A stretch of 64,000 nt of DNA from Lewinellaceae bacterium (GTDB lineage: Bacteria > Bacteroidota > Bacteroidia > Chitinophagales > Saprospiraceae): positions 106,648 through 170,647 of the forward strand of contig JACJXV010000002.1 of the NCBI GenBank assembly GCA_020636445.1. The letters run 5' to 3'. Shown in pieces: positions 25,069 through 33,627 of this stretch (its first letter is position 1; the number at the start of each line of letters is the position of its first letter). The position numbers and the translations under genes are program-made. The notes beneath the pieces are model-generated. The model did not search any database and had not been told where the DNA came from. It was given only the letters and a program-made list of their open reading frames with translations.

Positions 25069-27945
25069 TTATTTCAGCGGATCAGGCCTGATTTCCAGGG
25101 TCTGGGTCCAGCTTTTGGCACCTACATGCAGGGTGACCCGGTAAATGCCGGGATCTCCACCTGGCATGGCAAAATCATCACTTTGCAGTTCGGGCATACC
25201 GAAATTGCGTAGTACTTGCAGGGCCTGGAGCTGACTGCGGGGCGATTCGGCCCGCTTGAAATTATCATACCCGCGGCGGATAGCTGGAATGGCATAGGCT
25301 TTCATCATCCGTTGGAAAGCCTCTTCGCCTATTGCTACCTGGGCGGGAGTCAGGGCCGGAGGATCCAGTTCCAGGTCCCAGCGCAGCCGGTGGATGCCAG
25401 GTTTGTTGTCCAGTTTCATTTCCCGCTTGTAGCGGCCTTTCATATCGGTAATGACGAGGCGGACATCCCCGGAGGCCTTTTCCCCCAGGTAATAGCTGAT
25501 CATGGCACCGTTGTTGATGCCTGCCCGGGCGAGGCTACCGTCATTCTGGATCGATGGCGGATTTTCACCGGCAAACCAGAAATGGCCGCGCTGGCCACCC
25601 CGGCTGACATTTTCCCAAAGGGTAGCCGGGCGCTGGCGGAATAACCAGCCTTCGCTCTGATTTACTTCCGGCGTGAACTGCTGCAGGGGCGAGATATCGT
25701 CCATCACCCAAAGGCTACGGCCGTGCGTACCGGCAATCAGGTCTCCATCGCGCGGGTGGATAACCAGGTCATATACCGAAACTACCGGCAGGTTGGCGTT
25801 CATCCGCTGCCATTGCTGGCCACCATTCAGGGAGTACCAAACGCCCGTTTCGGTGCCAATGAACACCAGGTTGGGGTTGCTAAGATCTTCGCGAACAACC
25901 CGGATGACTTCCCCGGCCGGTAAGGATTGCCCCATGTTGGTCCAGGTGCGCCCGTAGTCGGTTGTTTTATAGATCCAGGGCTGGAAATTATTACTGCGGT
26001 GCCCGTCGAAGGAGACATAAGCGGTGCCGGCATCAAAATGCGAAGCTTCTACCCGGCTTACCCACAAGCCCGCAGGAATTCCGCGGATGGCCCCCTGCAC
26101 GGGAGTCCAGGTGTTTCCGCCATCGCGGGTAACCTGCACGTTGCCATCGTCGGTGCCGGCCCAGATTACGGCCGGGTTGATAGGGGAGGGGGCGACACTA
26201 AATATCGTACAGTGGGTTTCGGCCCCGGTATTGTCGGGCGTAACGCCACCACTTTTCCCATTGGGTACCTTAGCGGGGTCATTGGTGGTGAGGTCCGGGG
26301 AAATGATCCGCCAGGTTTGCCCCTGATCGTCACTGCGGAACAGGTGGTTGCTTCCCAGGAAGAGGGTATGGGGGTTTTGGGGGGACATCACTAGTGGAGC
26401 TTCCCAGTTAAAACGGAATTCATCGCCGTTTTTGCGCTGGGCTTCCGGAATGACGGCCTCATAATTTACAATCGTTCGCGGTGTAGGGGTGATCCGGTTT
26501 AGCTGGTGCGTAACGGGGTCATAGCGGTTATAGCTGCCATTTTCACTGCCCGTAAAGACATTGCGCCAATTGGTAGGATCTACAGCGCCGTACATGCCGT
26601 CGCCCCAATGCACCTTCCAGTTAGAATCGTTCAGGATGCCGCGGGCATCACGGGAAAAACTGGCCGTGGCGTAAAAACCATTATCCTGAAGGCCACCATA
26701 AACATAGTAAGGATCGCGCATATCAACACCAATGCGGTAAAACTGGGCAATTGGCAGGTTATCTAAAAGAGTAAAGGCCTGGCCATGATCGTGGGTGATG
26801 GACACCCCTTTGTCCGCCCCCAGGTAATAGCGATTGGTATGATTGGGATCCAGCCACATAGCGTGAAAATCGCCGTGCACTTCTTCATCTTCGCTGCCAT
26901 TGCGCAGGGTTTTCCCGCCGTCATCCGATACCATGAAGCGGGTGGTCAGCAAATAAACACGCTGGTCATTGAGAGGGTTAATGCGTACCTGGCTGTAGTA
27001 GAAAGGGCGATTATTATACGTGTTGACATAAGTCCAGCGCTGGCCACCATCCTCACTACGATACAAGCCTGATCCGGGTTTGGACAGGTCATTGGTTTGT
27101 TCTGCCTCCACAAGGGCCATCAGGATTTTGGGGTTTTTGGCATAAATAGCCAGACCAATCCGGCCGGTAGGCCCCGCGGGTAAGCCCGTGGTTAGCTTTT
27201 TCCAGCTTTTTCCGGCGTCGGTACTTTTGTAAATACCGCCGTTGGGACCGCCGCTGGTAAAGGTCCAGGGCTGGCGGAGGCGTTCATAATACGCAGCGTA
27301 TAAAATTTTAGGATTCGTTGGGTCCATCACCAGGTCGGTGACACCGGCAGTGCCGGCAGCGGGCAAGCCATTGGTGAGTTTGTTCCAGGTTTTGCCGCCA
27401 TCGGTGGTATGGAACAGCCCCCGGGAACCCTCAGTACTCCACAGGGGGCCAATGGCCCCGACATAGACATTGTTGGGATCGGTCGGGTGGGGGATAATCC
27501 GGGCAATTTGCTGGGTTTGGTCCAGGCCCAGATGCTGGAAGGTTTTCCCCCCATCGGTTGATTTATAGATGCCATTTCCCCAGCTGACAGAGTTGCGGTT
27601 GTTGGCCTCGCCGGTACCTACCCAAACGATATTGGAATTCGAGGGGCACAGGGCGATATCACCAATGGAAGCCGAGCCATAGCGGTCGAAAATAGGCTCC
27701 CAGGTTGTACCGGCATTGACGGATTTCCAGACCCCCCCGGAGCCGGTAGCGACGAATACCTGGGTGAAATCGTTAGCGACCGCCTCAATATCGACGATGC
27801 GCCCACCGGGATTGGCGGGGCCGATATTTCGCCAGCGGAAGGCTTGCAATAGGGGGTCGGAGGTTTGGGCACCCAACAACCCGAACAAGGAAAGAAAGCA
27901 TAAATTGGCCCAAAGGCGAGCAATGACAAGACTACGGTTTCGCAT
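25069..27945 (-). CDS. Exported BNR/sortilin-like multi-bladed beta-propeller protein
   Basis: This is a 958-residue secreted protein. The signal peptide ends near LLGAQ. The body consists of many BNR/Asp-box units: GGVWKSVNAGTTWEP, GIYKSTDGGKTFQH, GLFHTTDGGKTWNK, GIYKSTDAGKSWKK, GLYRSEDGGQRWTY, LFRSDDQGQTWRI and more, as in VPS10/sortilin-like propellers. The opening FRWRNIGPANPGGRI is typical of the bacterial photosystem-stability/sortilin-like exported group. The last 200 residues form a beta domain (GDVRLVITDMKGRYKREMKL). Despite similarity to glycosidase propellers, no sialidase active-site residues were recognised. Confidence 0.88.
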   Translation of the reverse strand: MRNRSLVIARLWANLCFLSLFGLLGAQTSDPLLQAFRWRNIGPANPGGRIVDIEAVANDFTQVFVATGSGGVWKSVNAGTTWEPIFDRYGSASIGDIALCPSNSNIVWVGTGEANNRNSVSWGNGIYKSTDGGKTFQHLGLDQTQQIARIIPHPTDPNNVYVGAIGPLWSTEGSRGLFHTTDGGKTWNKLTNGLPAAGTAGVTDLVMDPTNPKILYAAYYERLRQPWTFTSGGPNGGIYKSTDAGKSWKKLTTGLPAGPTGRIGLAIYAKNPKILMALVEAEQTNDLSKPGSGLYRSEDGGQRWTYVNTYNNRPFYYSQVRINPLNDQRVYLLTTRFMVSDDGGKTLRNGSEDEEVHGDFHAMWLDPNHTNRYYLGADKGVSITHDHGQAFTLLDNLPIAQFYRIGVDMRDPYYVYGGLQDNGFYATASFSRDARGILNDSNWKVHWGDGMYGAVDPTNWRNVFTGSENGSYNRYDPVTHQLNRITPTPRTIVNYEAVIPEAQRKNGDEFRFNWEAPLVMSPQNPHTLFLGSNHLFRSDDQGQTWRIISPDLTTNDPAKVPNGKSGGVTPDNTGAETHCTIFSVAPSPINPAVIWAGTDDGNVQVTRDGGNTWTPVQGAIRGIPAGLWVSRVEASHFDAGTAYVSFDGHRSNNFQPWIYKTTDYGRTWTNMGQSLPAGEVIRVVREDLSNPNLVFIGTETGVWYSLNGGQQWQRMNANLPVVSVYDLVIHPRDGDLIAGTHGRSLWVMDDISPLQQFTPEVNQSEGWLFRQRPATLWENVSRGGQRGHFWFAGENPPSIQNDGSLARAGINNGAMISYYLGEKASGDVRLVITDMKGRYKREMKLDNKPGIHRLRWDLELDPPALTPAQVAIGEEAFQRMMKAYAIPAIRRGYDNFKRAESPRSQLQALQVLRNFGMPELQSDDFAMPGGDPGIYRVTLHVGAKSWTQTLEIRPDPLK

Positions 27946-27965
27946 GATAGTTGCATTTTACTGAA

Positions 27966-28042
27966 AAAATCCAGGCAACTCCGGAAGCTACTGTCATGGT
28001 AGTAGCCAGGAGTTTAATGGTAAGCCTAATGTACTGGATTTT
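27966..28042 (-). promoter_or_regulatory. Nested inverted repeat upstream of the BNR-repeat gene
   Basis: AAAATCCAG (27966-27974) pairs with CTGGATTTT (28034-28042). Inside it AACTCC pairs with GGAGTT, and GCTACT with AGTAGC around a CATG loop. It begins 21 bp upstream of the start codon and could act in the 5' leader. No promoter motif was identified here. Confidence 0.4.
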
Positions 28043-28171
28043 GGTGGTAAAAAACACCTTGGCGGAGAAGAGGAAGTGTAAATTCTTTTGGAGTAAAAAC
28101 GAAATACCCGCCGAAAATCATGCAATTTAGTAGGCTCCTAACGGAAAAATCAACTTAGGGAAATAGAAACC

Positions 28172-29107
28172 ATGTGGTATATCATCATCAATCCTACTGC
28201 TGGTGGGGGCCGGGCCGGTCGACGTTGGCCGGAGATCGCCAGGATTCTGCAGCAGGACGGCTGGGCGTACACGCATCATTTTACCACGGGAAGTGGTGAG
28301 GCGGAAACCATCGCCCGCGATGCCATCCGCCAGGGTTATCGCAAGCTATTGGCTATTGGCGGGGATGGTACTAACCACGAAGTGTGTAATGGTATTCTTG
28401 GGCAAAGTGACGTGCCTAGCGCGGAAATTCAATATGCGCTACTCCCGATTGGAACGGGAAACGACTGGGTGAAATCCCTGGGGTTGCACCCCCGGCAATG
28501 GCAACGGTGGTTACGAGCTATTCCGCAGGCTTCTACCCGCTTGCTGGATGCCGGGAGGGTAGATTTTTTACAAGCAGATGAGTCTGCCGGCCAGCGCTTC
28601 TTTGTCAATGTAGCTGGCCTGGCCTACGATGCCTTTGTGGTGCGGGAAATGAGCCTGCGTGCGGATGTAAAAGGCAAACCCTGGCTCTACCTATGGTGGA
28701 TTTTAAAACTGCTTTTCCGTTTTCGACCGCCAGCAGCGGCTATTCAGTTTGGTGACGAACAAGTTAGCGACCAAGTATACACTGTCAATATTGGACTGGG
28801 GCGTTATTCGGGTGGCGGCATGCAGTTTACTCCCCAGGCGGAGCCCGGCAGCGGCCGCTTTGCGCTGACGATCGCCCGGGAAGTATCTATCCCCACCGTT
28901 CTTTGGAATACTCCCCGCTTCTACAGCGGAACCCTGGGGAAACATCCCCGGATTACCTTACACCATGCCGAGCAGGTAGCTATTACCTCTACCGGACCTG
29001 AAGACGTTCTGTTGGAAGCGGATGGCGAATATTTAGGTAAAGCTCCGGCAACGTTTCACATGCTGCCGGGAGCTTTACAGGTTTTTGTTCCCGAAAATAA
29101 GCTTTAG
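28172..29107 (+). CDS. Diacylglycerol/sphingosine kinase-family lipid kinase (YegS-like)
   Basis: This is a cytoplasmic lipid kinase of 311 residues with a DAGK catalytic domain. It starts MWYIIINPTAGGGRAGRRW, matching the N-terminal nucleotide-binding loop, and has the GGDGTNHEVCNGI signature and PIGTGNDWVKSLG. The C-terminal beta-sandwich ends EADGEYLGKAPATFHMLP. It is predicted to phosphorylate diacylglycerol or a related lipid with ATP and recycle it for phospholipid synthesis. It is monocistronic and its stop codon overlaps the left end of a MITE-like element. Confidence 0.92.
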   Translation: MWYIIINPTAGGGRAGRRWPEIARILQQDGWAYTHHFTTGSGEAETIARDAIRQGYRKLLAIGGDGTNHEVCNGILGQSDVPSAEIQYALLPIGTGNDWVKSLGLHPRQWQRWLRAIPQASTRLLDAGRVDFLQADESAGQRFFVNVAGLAYDAFVVREMSLRADVKGKPWLYLWWILKLLFRFRPPAAAIQFGDEQVSDQVYTVNIGLGRYSGGGMQFTPQAEPGSGRFALTIAREVSIPTVLWNTPRFYSGTLGKHPRITLHHAEQVAITSTGPEDVLLEADGEYLGKAPATFHMLPGALQVFVPENKL

Positions 29108-29425
29108 TGTTTTGTCAAATTAGAATAGTAGGGCAAGGTCTCACCGAAAAGGCATCACCACAAACCCTGAATTTCAGGTTTCCCGTTATGCCGGTCTGGA
29201 GACCGGCCAATAGTGTGTGTGGAATCAGAAGATTCCAACGAACAGGTTCAACGGAATTTTTTTGGCATTTGGCCTGGTAGTCCTGAGTATAACTCCGCTC
29301 AGTAACCAAGCGTAGCCGAAGTACTGATCCGCCGGAGGCGGACAAGTTTCTGATTTCCGATTTCTAAGTCGGGAGCGGTCAGTATCACTATTGCCAACCT
29401 TTAATTTCTCGGTTGACAGAACATT
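29105..29425. mobile_element. MITE-like element A with related inverted ends
   Basis: The left end TAGTGTTTTGTCAA (29105-29118) is roughly inverted at TTGACAGAACA (29413-29423). The right flank CCTTTAATTTCTCGG matches the right ends of the elements at 35053 and 40181. The inside holds several small hairpins (CTGAATTTCAG, CCGGTCTGGAGACCGG, GAATCAGAAGATTC) and TCCGCC-GGA-GGCGGA followed by CAAGTTTC (29328-29350). There is no ORF or transposase. The 324-bp gap has no other content. Confidence 0.6.
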
Positions 29426-29431
29426 TGTTTA

Positions 29432-30019
29432 CTAGGGTGTACCGGCAAACTGCCCGGCAAATACCTCAGCCAGGGTGCGCTGGATTTGTGCCAGGTGCCG
29501 TTCTTCATGGCTGATAAAAAAATGCAATCCATCACCCAACTGAATCCGCAACCAGGGGGCAATAGAAATGGGAACGCGGGTGCGCTGCAGGTCAGTAGCT
29601 GTTGCGGCATCGAGGAGTTGCAGCAGTTCCTGATGTTGTTCCTGGAAGCGCGCCAGTGCATCCGAAGGAGTTCCCACAAGTGATGGGTTTTTGTCTTTAA
29701 AGGTTTTCATGGGGCCAACCGGCATTCCCTGGGGAGTAGTAGCCATTGATTTGACAAAATAGGCCCCCAGCCAACCCGCGCGGTAAGTGGCCCCCGACGA
29801 TCGGGTTTTGCCCCTGTGGATCGCCTTTTGAAAGGCAGGCAGGTAAAAATCGCTATAGAGGTTAAGGTGTTCCAGGCAATCTAATACTGACCAACCTCCG
29901 GAGGCCGGGTGTTTGCGCAATACGGATAAATCCTGGTCATGGGTAATTTGGGCAATTGTTTGGGTCAGGGTTTCCAGGCGCTGGCGTAATTCCGCCAGAA
30001 AATCATTTTGGGTTATCAT
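29432..30019 (-). CDS. DinB-family protein
   Basis: This is a 195-residue four-helix-bundle protein of the DinB/YfiT superfamily. The first helix (LRQRLETLTQTIAQITHDQ) is followed by GGWSVLDCLEHLNLYSDFYLPAF, containing the first metal-ligand-type His, and the last helix carries GLHFFISHEERHLAQIQRTL with the HxxxH-like pair. Such proteins bind a divalent metal and often act as thiol-dependent transferases. The ATG at 30019 is preferred because residues upstream of it do not fit the family. The substrate is unknown. Confidence 0.82.
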   Translation of the reverse strand: MITQNDFLAELRQRLETLTQTIAQITHDQDLSVLRKHPASGGWSVLDCLEHLNLYSDFYLPAFQKAIHRGKTRSSGATYRAGWLGAYFVKSMATTPQGMPVGPMKTFKDKNPSLVGTPSDALARFQEQHQELLQLLDAATATDLQRTRVPISIAPWLRIQLGDGLHFFISHEERHLAQIQRTLAEVFAGQFAGTP

Positions 30020-30090
30020 ATGCAGGTAATTTTCTACAAAGAAACAAGCCCTGGCACTCACAAACATTGATCGAGATCAAGAAAATCATA

Positions 30091-30240
30091 GGCAGAAGGC
30101 AGTCAGCAGTTACCAGTAGGCAGTTTGCAGTGGGCAGTTACCAGTCAGCAGTGAGTAGTGAAAAAACTAGTAACAAAAAACTAGAAACCAGCCACCAGTC
30201 ACCAGAAACCAGTCACCAGAAACCAGAAACCAGCCACCCA
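30091..30240. repeat. Two adjacent period-7 arrays (NGCAGTN and CCAGAAA/CCAGTCA)
   Basis: From 30091 to about 30160 the sequence runs in heptamers with core GCAGT or CCAGT (AGCAGTT, ACCAGTA, GGCAGTT, TGCAGTG). From about 30178 to 30240 it runs CCAGAAA, CCAGTCA and CCAGCCA heptamers. The arrays fill the gap between the DinB gene start and the Crp/Fnr gene stop. No gene is present. Confidence 0.8.
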
Positions 30241-30243
30241 CCC

Positions 30244-30840
30244 CTAGCCCCGTAAGCTGCGCTTGATCCGGCTGAGGGTTTCAGGCTGCATACCCAGGTA
30301 AGAGGCAATATGACGCTGGGGGATTACCTGCATCAGGTGACCACTGCGTGCCAGGAAGCGCCGATAGCGCTCATCGGGCGGTAAGGTCAGGAGTTCTACT
30401 TCTCTCTTGAAACGTCCTAGCATAGCTTCTTCGGCTAGTATCCGGCGGCAACGCTCGATGGAAGGATGTTCCTGCCCCATGGCAACAAAATCCGCCCAGC
30501 GAATTCCGATCAATTTACAAGGGCTAAGCGCCTGGACAAACAGATCCGCCGGTTCTCCGGTGATCAGGGAAGGGTAGGAGCCCGCCCAGGAGCCGGCGTA
30601 GCTAAAGCCGAGGCAAACTTCCTCGCCGTCCGGTCGCTGGCAGTAGATACGCAGGGTGCCGGAAAGAACGAAATACATAAACCGCTCCACGGTATCCGGC
30701 GTGTTGAGCCAGGCCAGGCGTTTCAGCGATTTTTCCCAGGTCCAGTGAGTTAGCAGACCTTGGGCTACTTGTGCGGGGAGTTGCCCCAGCTGGATGAGTA
30801 GTTGCTCCAAATCGTCACGGGTAGCTAAAGCTTGGTACAT
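30244..30840 (-). CDS. Crp/Fnr-family transcriptional regulator
   Basis: This is a 198-residue regulator. The N-terminal cyclic-nucleotide-binding-like beta-roll (about 25-115) has the pattern FMYFVLSGTLRIYCQRPDG; the usual cAMP-pocket Arg/Ser residues are not obvious, as in most Bacteroidota members. The C-terminal winged helix includes VIPQRHIASYLGMQPETLSR, a typical recognition helix-turn-helix. The start at 30840 is chosen because upstream codons encode unrelated residues. It is divergent from the WG-repeat gene (178 bp between starts) and might regulate it (inference). Confidence 0.9.
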   Translation of the reverse strand: MYQALATRDDLEQLLIQLGQLPAQVAQGLLTHWTWEKSLKRLAWLNTPDTVERFMYFVLSGTLRIYCQRPDGEEVCLGFSYAGSWAGSYPSLITGEPADLFVQALSPCKLIGIRWADFVAMGQEHPSIERCRRILAEEAMLGRFKREVELLTLPPDERYRRFLARSGHLMQVIPQRHIASYLGMQPETLSRIKRSLRG

Positions 30841-31018
30841 GGAGGTGATTTTAGCGAAGTAGAAAAATACCGTATTCTTCGCGTTTAAGAGGTAAAGGCA
30901 TTGGATTTTATCCAGGAGCGGTATTGTAAATGGTGGAAAAACAGTAATTTCAGCCTGAAATGTCACCTCCCGATTGATTTTGCCGATGTTTTTCCCCCCC
31001 CCTAAAAATAATGCTGGT

Positions 31019-33346
31019 ATGTACCCCTTGATCAACCGAATGTTCTTCCTGACGGCTTTCTTACTGGTAAACCTTTCCCCTGTTTTTTCCCAGCCTGATT
31101 GGATTCCCCCCTCACCACTGGAATTTGAATACATCAATACCTTGCAAGGTGACCGCCTGGGAGTTAAAGTCAAGGGGTTATTTGCCCTGGCCGATCCTTC
31201 GGGTAAGTTGCTCACCGCGCCGGCTTACAAGATGATATTTTCCCTGGGCGAGGACCTCTATGGGTATCAGGATCCAACTTCTGAACTCTGGGGAATTCTT
31301 AAAGCCAATGGGCAAATTGCTACACCCCCGCGGTTCAGTAAGATTGAGTCTTTTTCGGAAGGGCGGGCAGTCATTCAGCGCAAGACCCAAACGGGAGCCT
31401 ATGCCCGTTATGATTATAACCAGATCGATGTCAGCGGGCGGGAGCAGTTTGCTGAGTATTTTTACTTACTGGATAAAGTTAGCGAAGGACTGATCGCCTT
31501 TCGACGGGATTCGCTCTGGGGATACATGATGCCTGATGGTAAAACTGTTATTTCTCCGAAGTATAGTTACGCTTCAGTGTTTCGCTCCGGACTGGCGGCG
31601 GTAAAAGTTCCGGGAAAGGGGTATGGTTACATTGATAAAAAAGGTAATTGGGTAGTAGAACCCCAGTTCGATGTGGCGGAACCATTCGTCGGCGATTTCG
31701 CCCGCGTGGCGAAATTGGTTGTCGTTGGGCGGGGGAGTTCCCGCCGTGATTGGGGGTTGATTGACCGGCAGGGGAAACTGATTCTTCCGATGGAGAACCA
31801 TTCGATATACGCCTATTTCCCCAACCAGGGTTTTTTCGTGCAGAAGACCGAAAAGGAATATTATTTTTTGAATATCCAGGGAAAAATAACCAATTCGACA
31901 CCCTATGACAACCTGACAACCTACACCGACGATGGTCTGATACGGTTTCGGCAGGGCAAAGTCCATGGCATGTTGGATAATATGGGGAAAGTGATTATTC
32001 CCGCTGTTTTTGATGAACTGGATGATTTTCATGAAGGGCTGGCAGCGGCTAAATATCAGGGAAAGTGGGGATTTATCAACCTGCAGGGCGAGGTCGTCAT
32101 TCCTTACCGCTACGATGGGGCATTTCGCTTTCGCGACGGCCGGGCAATTGTTGCCAACAATGGGGAGGTGCTGGTGATCAATAAACAGCAACAGGTGTTA
32201 GCCCGGGCACCAGGTATCCTGAGTGGGGCTTTTTTAACGGCATCACACTTGTTTTTTCGACAGGGTAATTTATACGCCTTGGTGGATGAATCGGGGAAGT
32301 TGATTCGGTATCTGCCCTACGATCAGGCTGGCGACTTCCAGGATGGCCTGGCGGCAGTAAAAAAACTGGGAAAATATGGTTTTATCAATAGCCAGGCCAC
32401 CGAAGTGATTACTTGTCAGTATTCAGCCACCGGCGGTTTTTATGAAGGATTGGCTTTTGTTCAAAAGTCCTCAGATAGTCCAGGGGAAGTGATCAATACC
32501 CAGGGAGCTACGGTATTTGCAATTCCGGCAGGATACCAATTTGTCGGCCCCTTTTCAGAAGGACTGGCCAAAATTGCCAAAAGTAACCTCGGAGGGTTTA
32601 TTGATAAAACCGGGAAAATCATCGTTGAACCCAAGTATATCCAGTTGGGCAATTTCAAAAGCGGCCGGGCCATTGTGGTCAATGCGCAGGGAAAACAAGG
32701 CTTTATTGATCCCTCAGGAAAGGAAATTGTAACACCCATATATGATCAACTAGGGGATTATTCCCCGGAGGGTTTGTCTCCCTTCCGGAAAGGCACTTCA
32801 TGGGGTTTTTTAAACCTGGCGGGAGGCGTTGCCATCGAGCCCACCTTTGAGGTAGTGGGAACGTTCTCGAATGGCATTGCCCCGGTGAAAAGCAATGGGA
32901 AGGTGGGCTATATCGACACTAAGGGGAAATGGGTCGTTCCGGCCTTGTTCGAAGATGGGAAAACCTTCCTGGATGATTTGGCCGCCGTCAAAATGGGCGG
33001 CAAATGGGGATTTGCTAATACCAAAGGCAATGGTAAGCTCGTCATTGATGCAAAGTATGATGCCGTCAGTGCATTTGCGGAAGGACTTGCTTGGGTCAAA
33101 ACGGGAGATAAAGTGGGTGCCATCGATCGGCGGGGAACCCTCGTCATCCCGTTTAGTTACGACGAAGCCGGAGCCTTTACCAATGGTTTTTCGACCGTCA
33201 AGAAAGGAGGTAAGCTGGGGCTGGTCAATAGCCAGGGAAAGGAAATTATCCCGCCGATTTGCGAAAGCCTGGGGACCATGCAGAATGGGCAGGTCATCCT
33301 TTTTTACAAAGGCAGCGACGGGTACGGAAAAGTAGCCCTCCGGTAA
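31019..33346 (+). CDS. Exported WG-repeat protein
   Basis: This is a secreted protein of about 775 residues built almost entirely of WG repeats (PF14903 type). After a signal peptide (MFFLTAFLLVNLSPVFSQ) at least a dozen units repeat the pattern F.(E)GLA.V...GK(W)G(Y/F)I(D/N)..G: for example GLAAVKVPGKGYGYIDKKG, GLAAAKYQGKWGFINLQG, GLAAVKKLGKYGFINSQA, DLAAVKMGGKWGFANTKG. The repeats probably form a long beta solenoid or propeller-like surface scaffold. The family's function is not established. An in-frame ATG at 31040 is an alternative start. Confidence 0.9.
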   Translation: MYPLINRMFFLTAFLLVNLSPVFSQPDWIPPSPLEFEYINTLQGDRLGVKVKGLFALADPSGKLLTAPAYKMIFSLGEDLYGYQDPTSELWGILKANGQIATPPRFSKIESFSEGRAVIQRKTQTGAYARYDYNQIDVSGREQFAEYFYLLDKVSEGLIAFRRDSLWGYMMPDGKTVISPKYSYASVFRSGLAAVKVPGKGYGYIDKKGNWVVEPQFDVAEPFVGDFARVAKLVVVGRGSSRRDWGLIDRQGKLILPMENHSIYAYFPNQGFFVQKTEKEYYFLNIQGKITNSTPYDNLTTYTDDGLIRFRQGKVHGMLDNMGKVIIPAVFDELDDFHEGLAAAKYQGKWGFINLQGEVVIPYRYDGAFRFRDGRAIVANNGEVLVINKQQQVLARAPGILSGAFLTASHLFFRQGNLYALVDESGKLIRYLPYDQAGDFQDGLAAVKKLGKYGFINSQATEVITCQYSATGGFYEGLAFVQKSSDSPGEVINTQGATVFAIPAGYQFVGPFSEGLAKIAKSNLGGFIDKTGKIIVEPKYIQLGNFKSGRAIVVNAQGKQGFIDPSGKEIVTPIYDQLGDYSPEGLSPFRKGTSWGFLNLAGGVAIEPTFEVVGTFSNGIAPVKSNGKVGYIDTKGKWVVPALFEDGKTFLDDLAAVKMGGKWGFANTKGNGKLVIDAKYDAVSAFAEGLAWVKTGDKVGAIDRRGTLVIPFSYDEAGAFTNGFSTVKKGGKLGLVNSQGKEIIPPICESLGTMQNGQVILFYKGSDGYGKVALR

Positions 33347-33576
33347 CTATGGCCGGAAAAAGCGTTTGCCAATAATTTTAGGTCATCCCCAGGCAAGGGC
33401 CCTGCATGCCAGGGCTGAAATGAATAGCGTGCTATGGGGTAGAACCGACGTAATGGCTACTTACTTCCCATTATGGGTAAAGGTGCAAATCTACACTAAA
33501 CCATGTGAACCAGGCTCTGGTGCTGCTCTACCAGACTTCTTTTCGATGGCAGCAGGTAATACCTGATTTACGGCTG

Positions 33577-33607
33577 TTGTCCGGGTGGAATAATTATAGC
33601 ATCTTTG
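33577..33607 (+). promoter_or_regulatory. Bacteroidota-type promoter for the DEAD-box helicase
   Basis: TTG (33577-33579) and CATCTTTGC (from 33600) are separated by 20 nt, close to the Bacteroidota consensus TTG-N19-21-TAnnTTTG with one mismatch in the first base. It lies 21 bp upstream of the proposed TTG start codon, which supports placing the start at 33628 rather than at the GTG at 33505. Confidence 0.55.
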
Positions 33608-33627
33608 CACCAGAAAAAAAGAGAACG

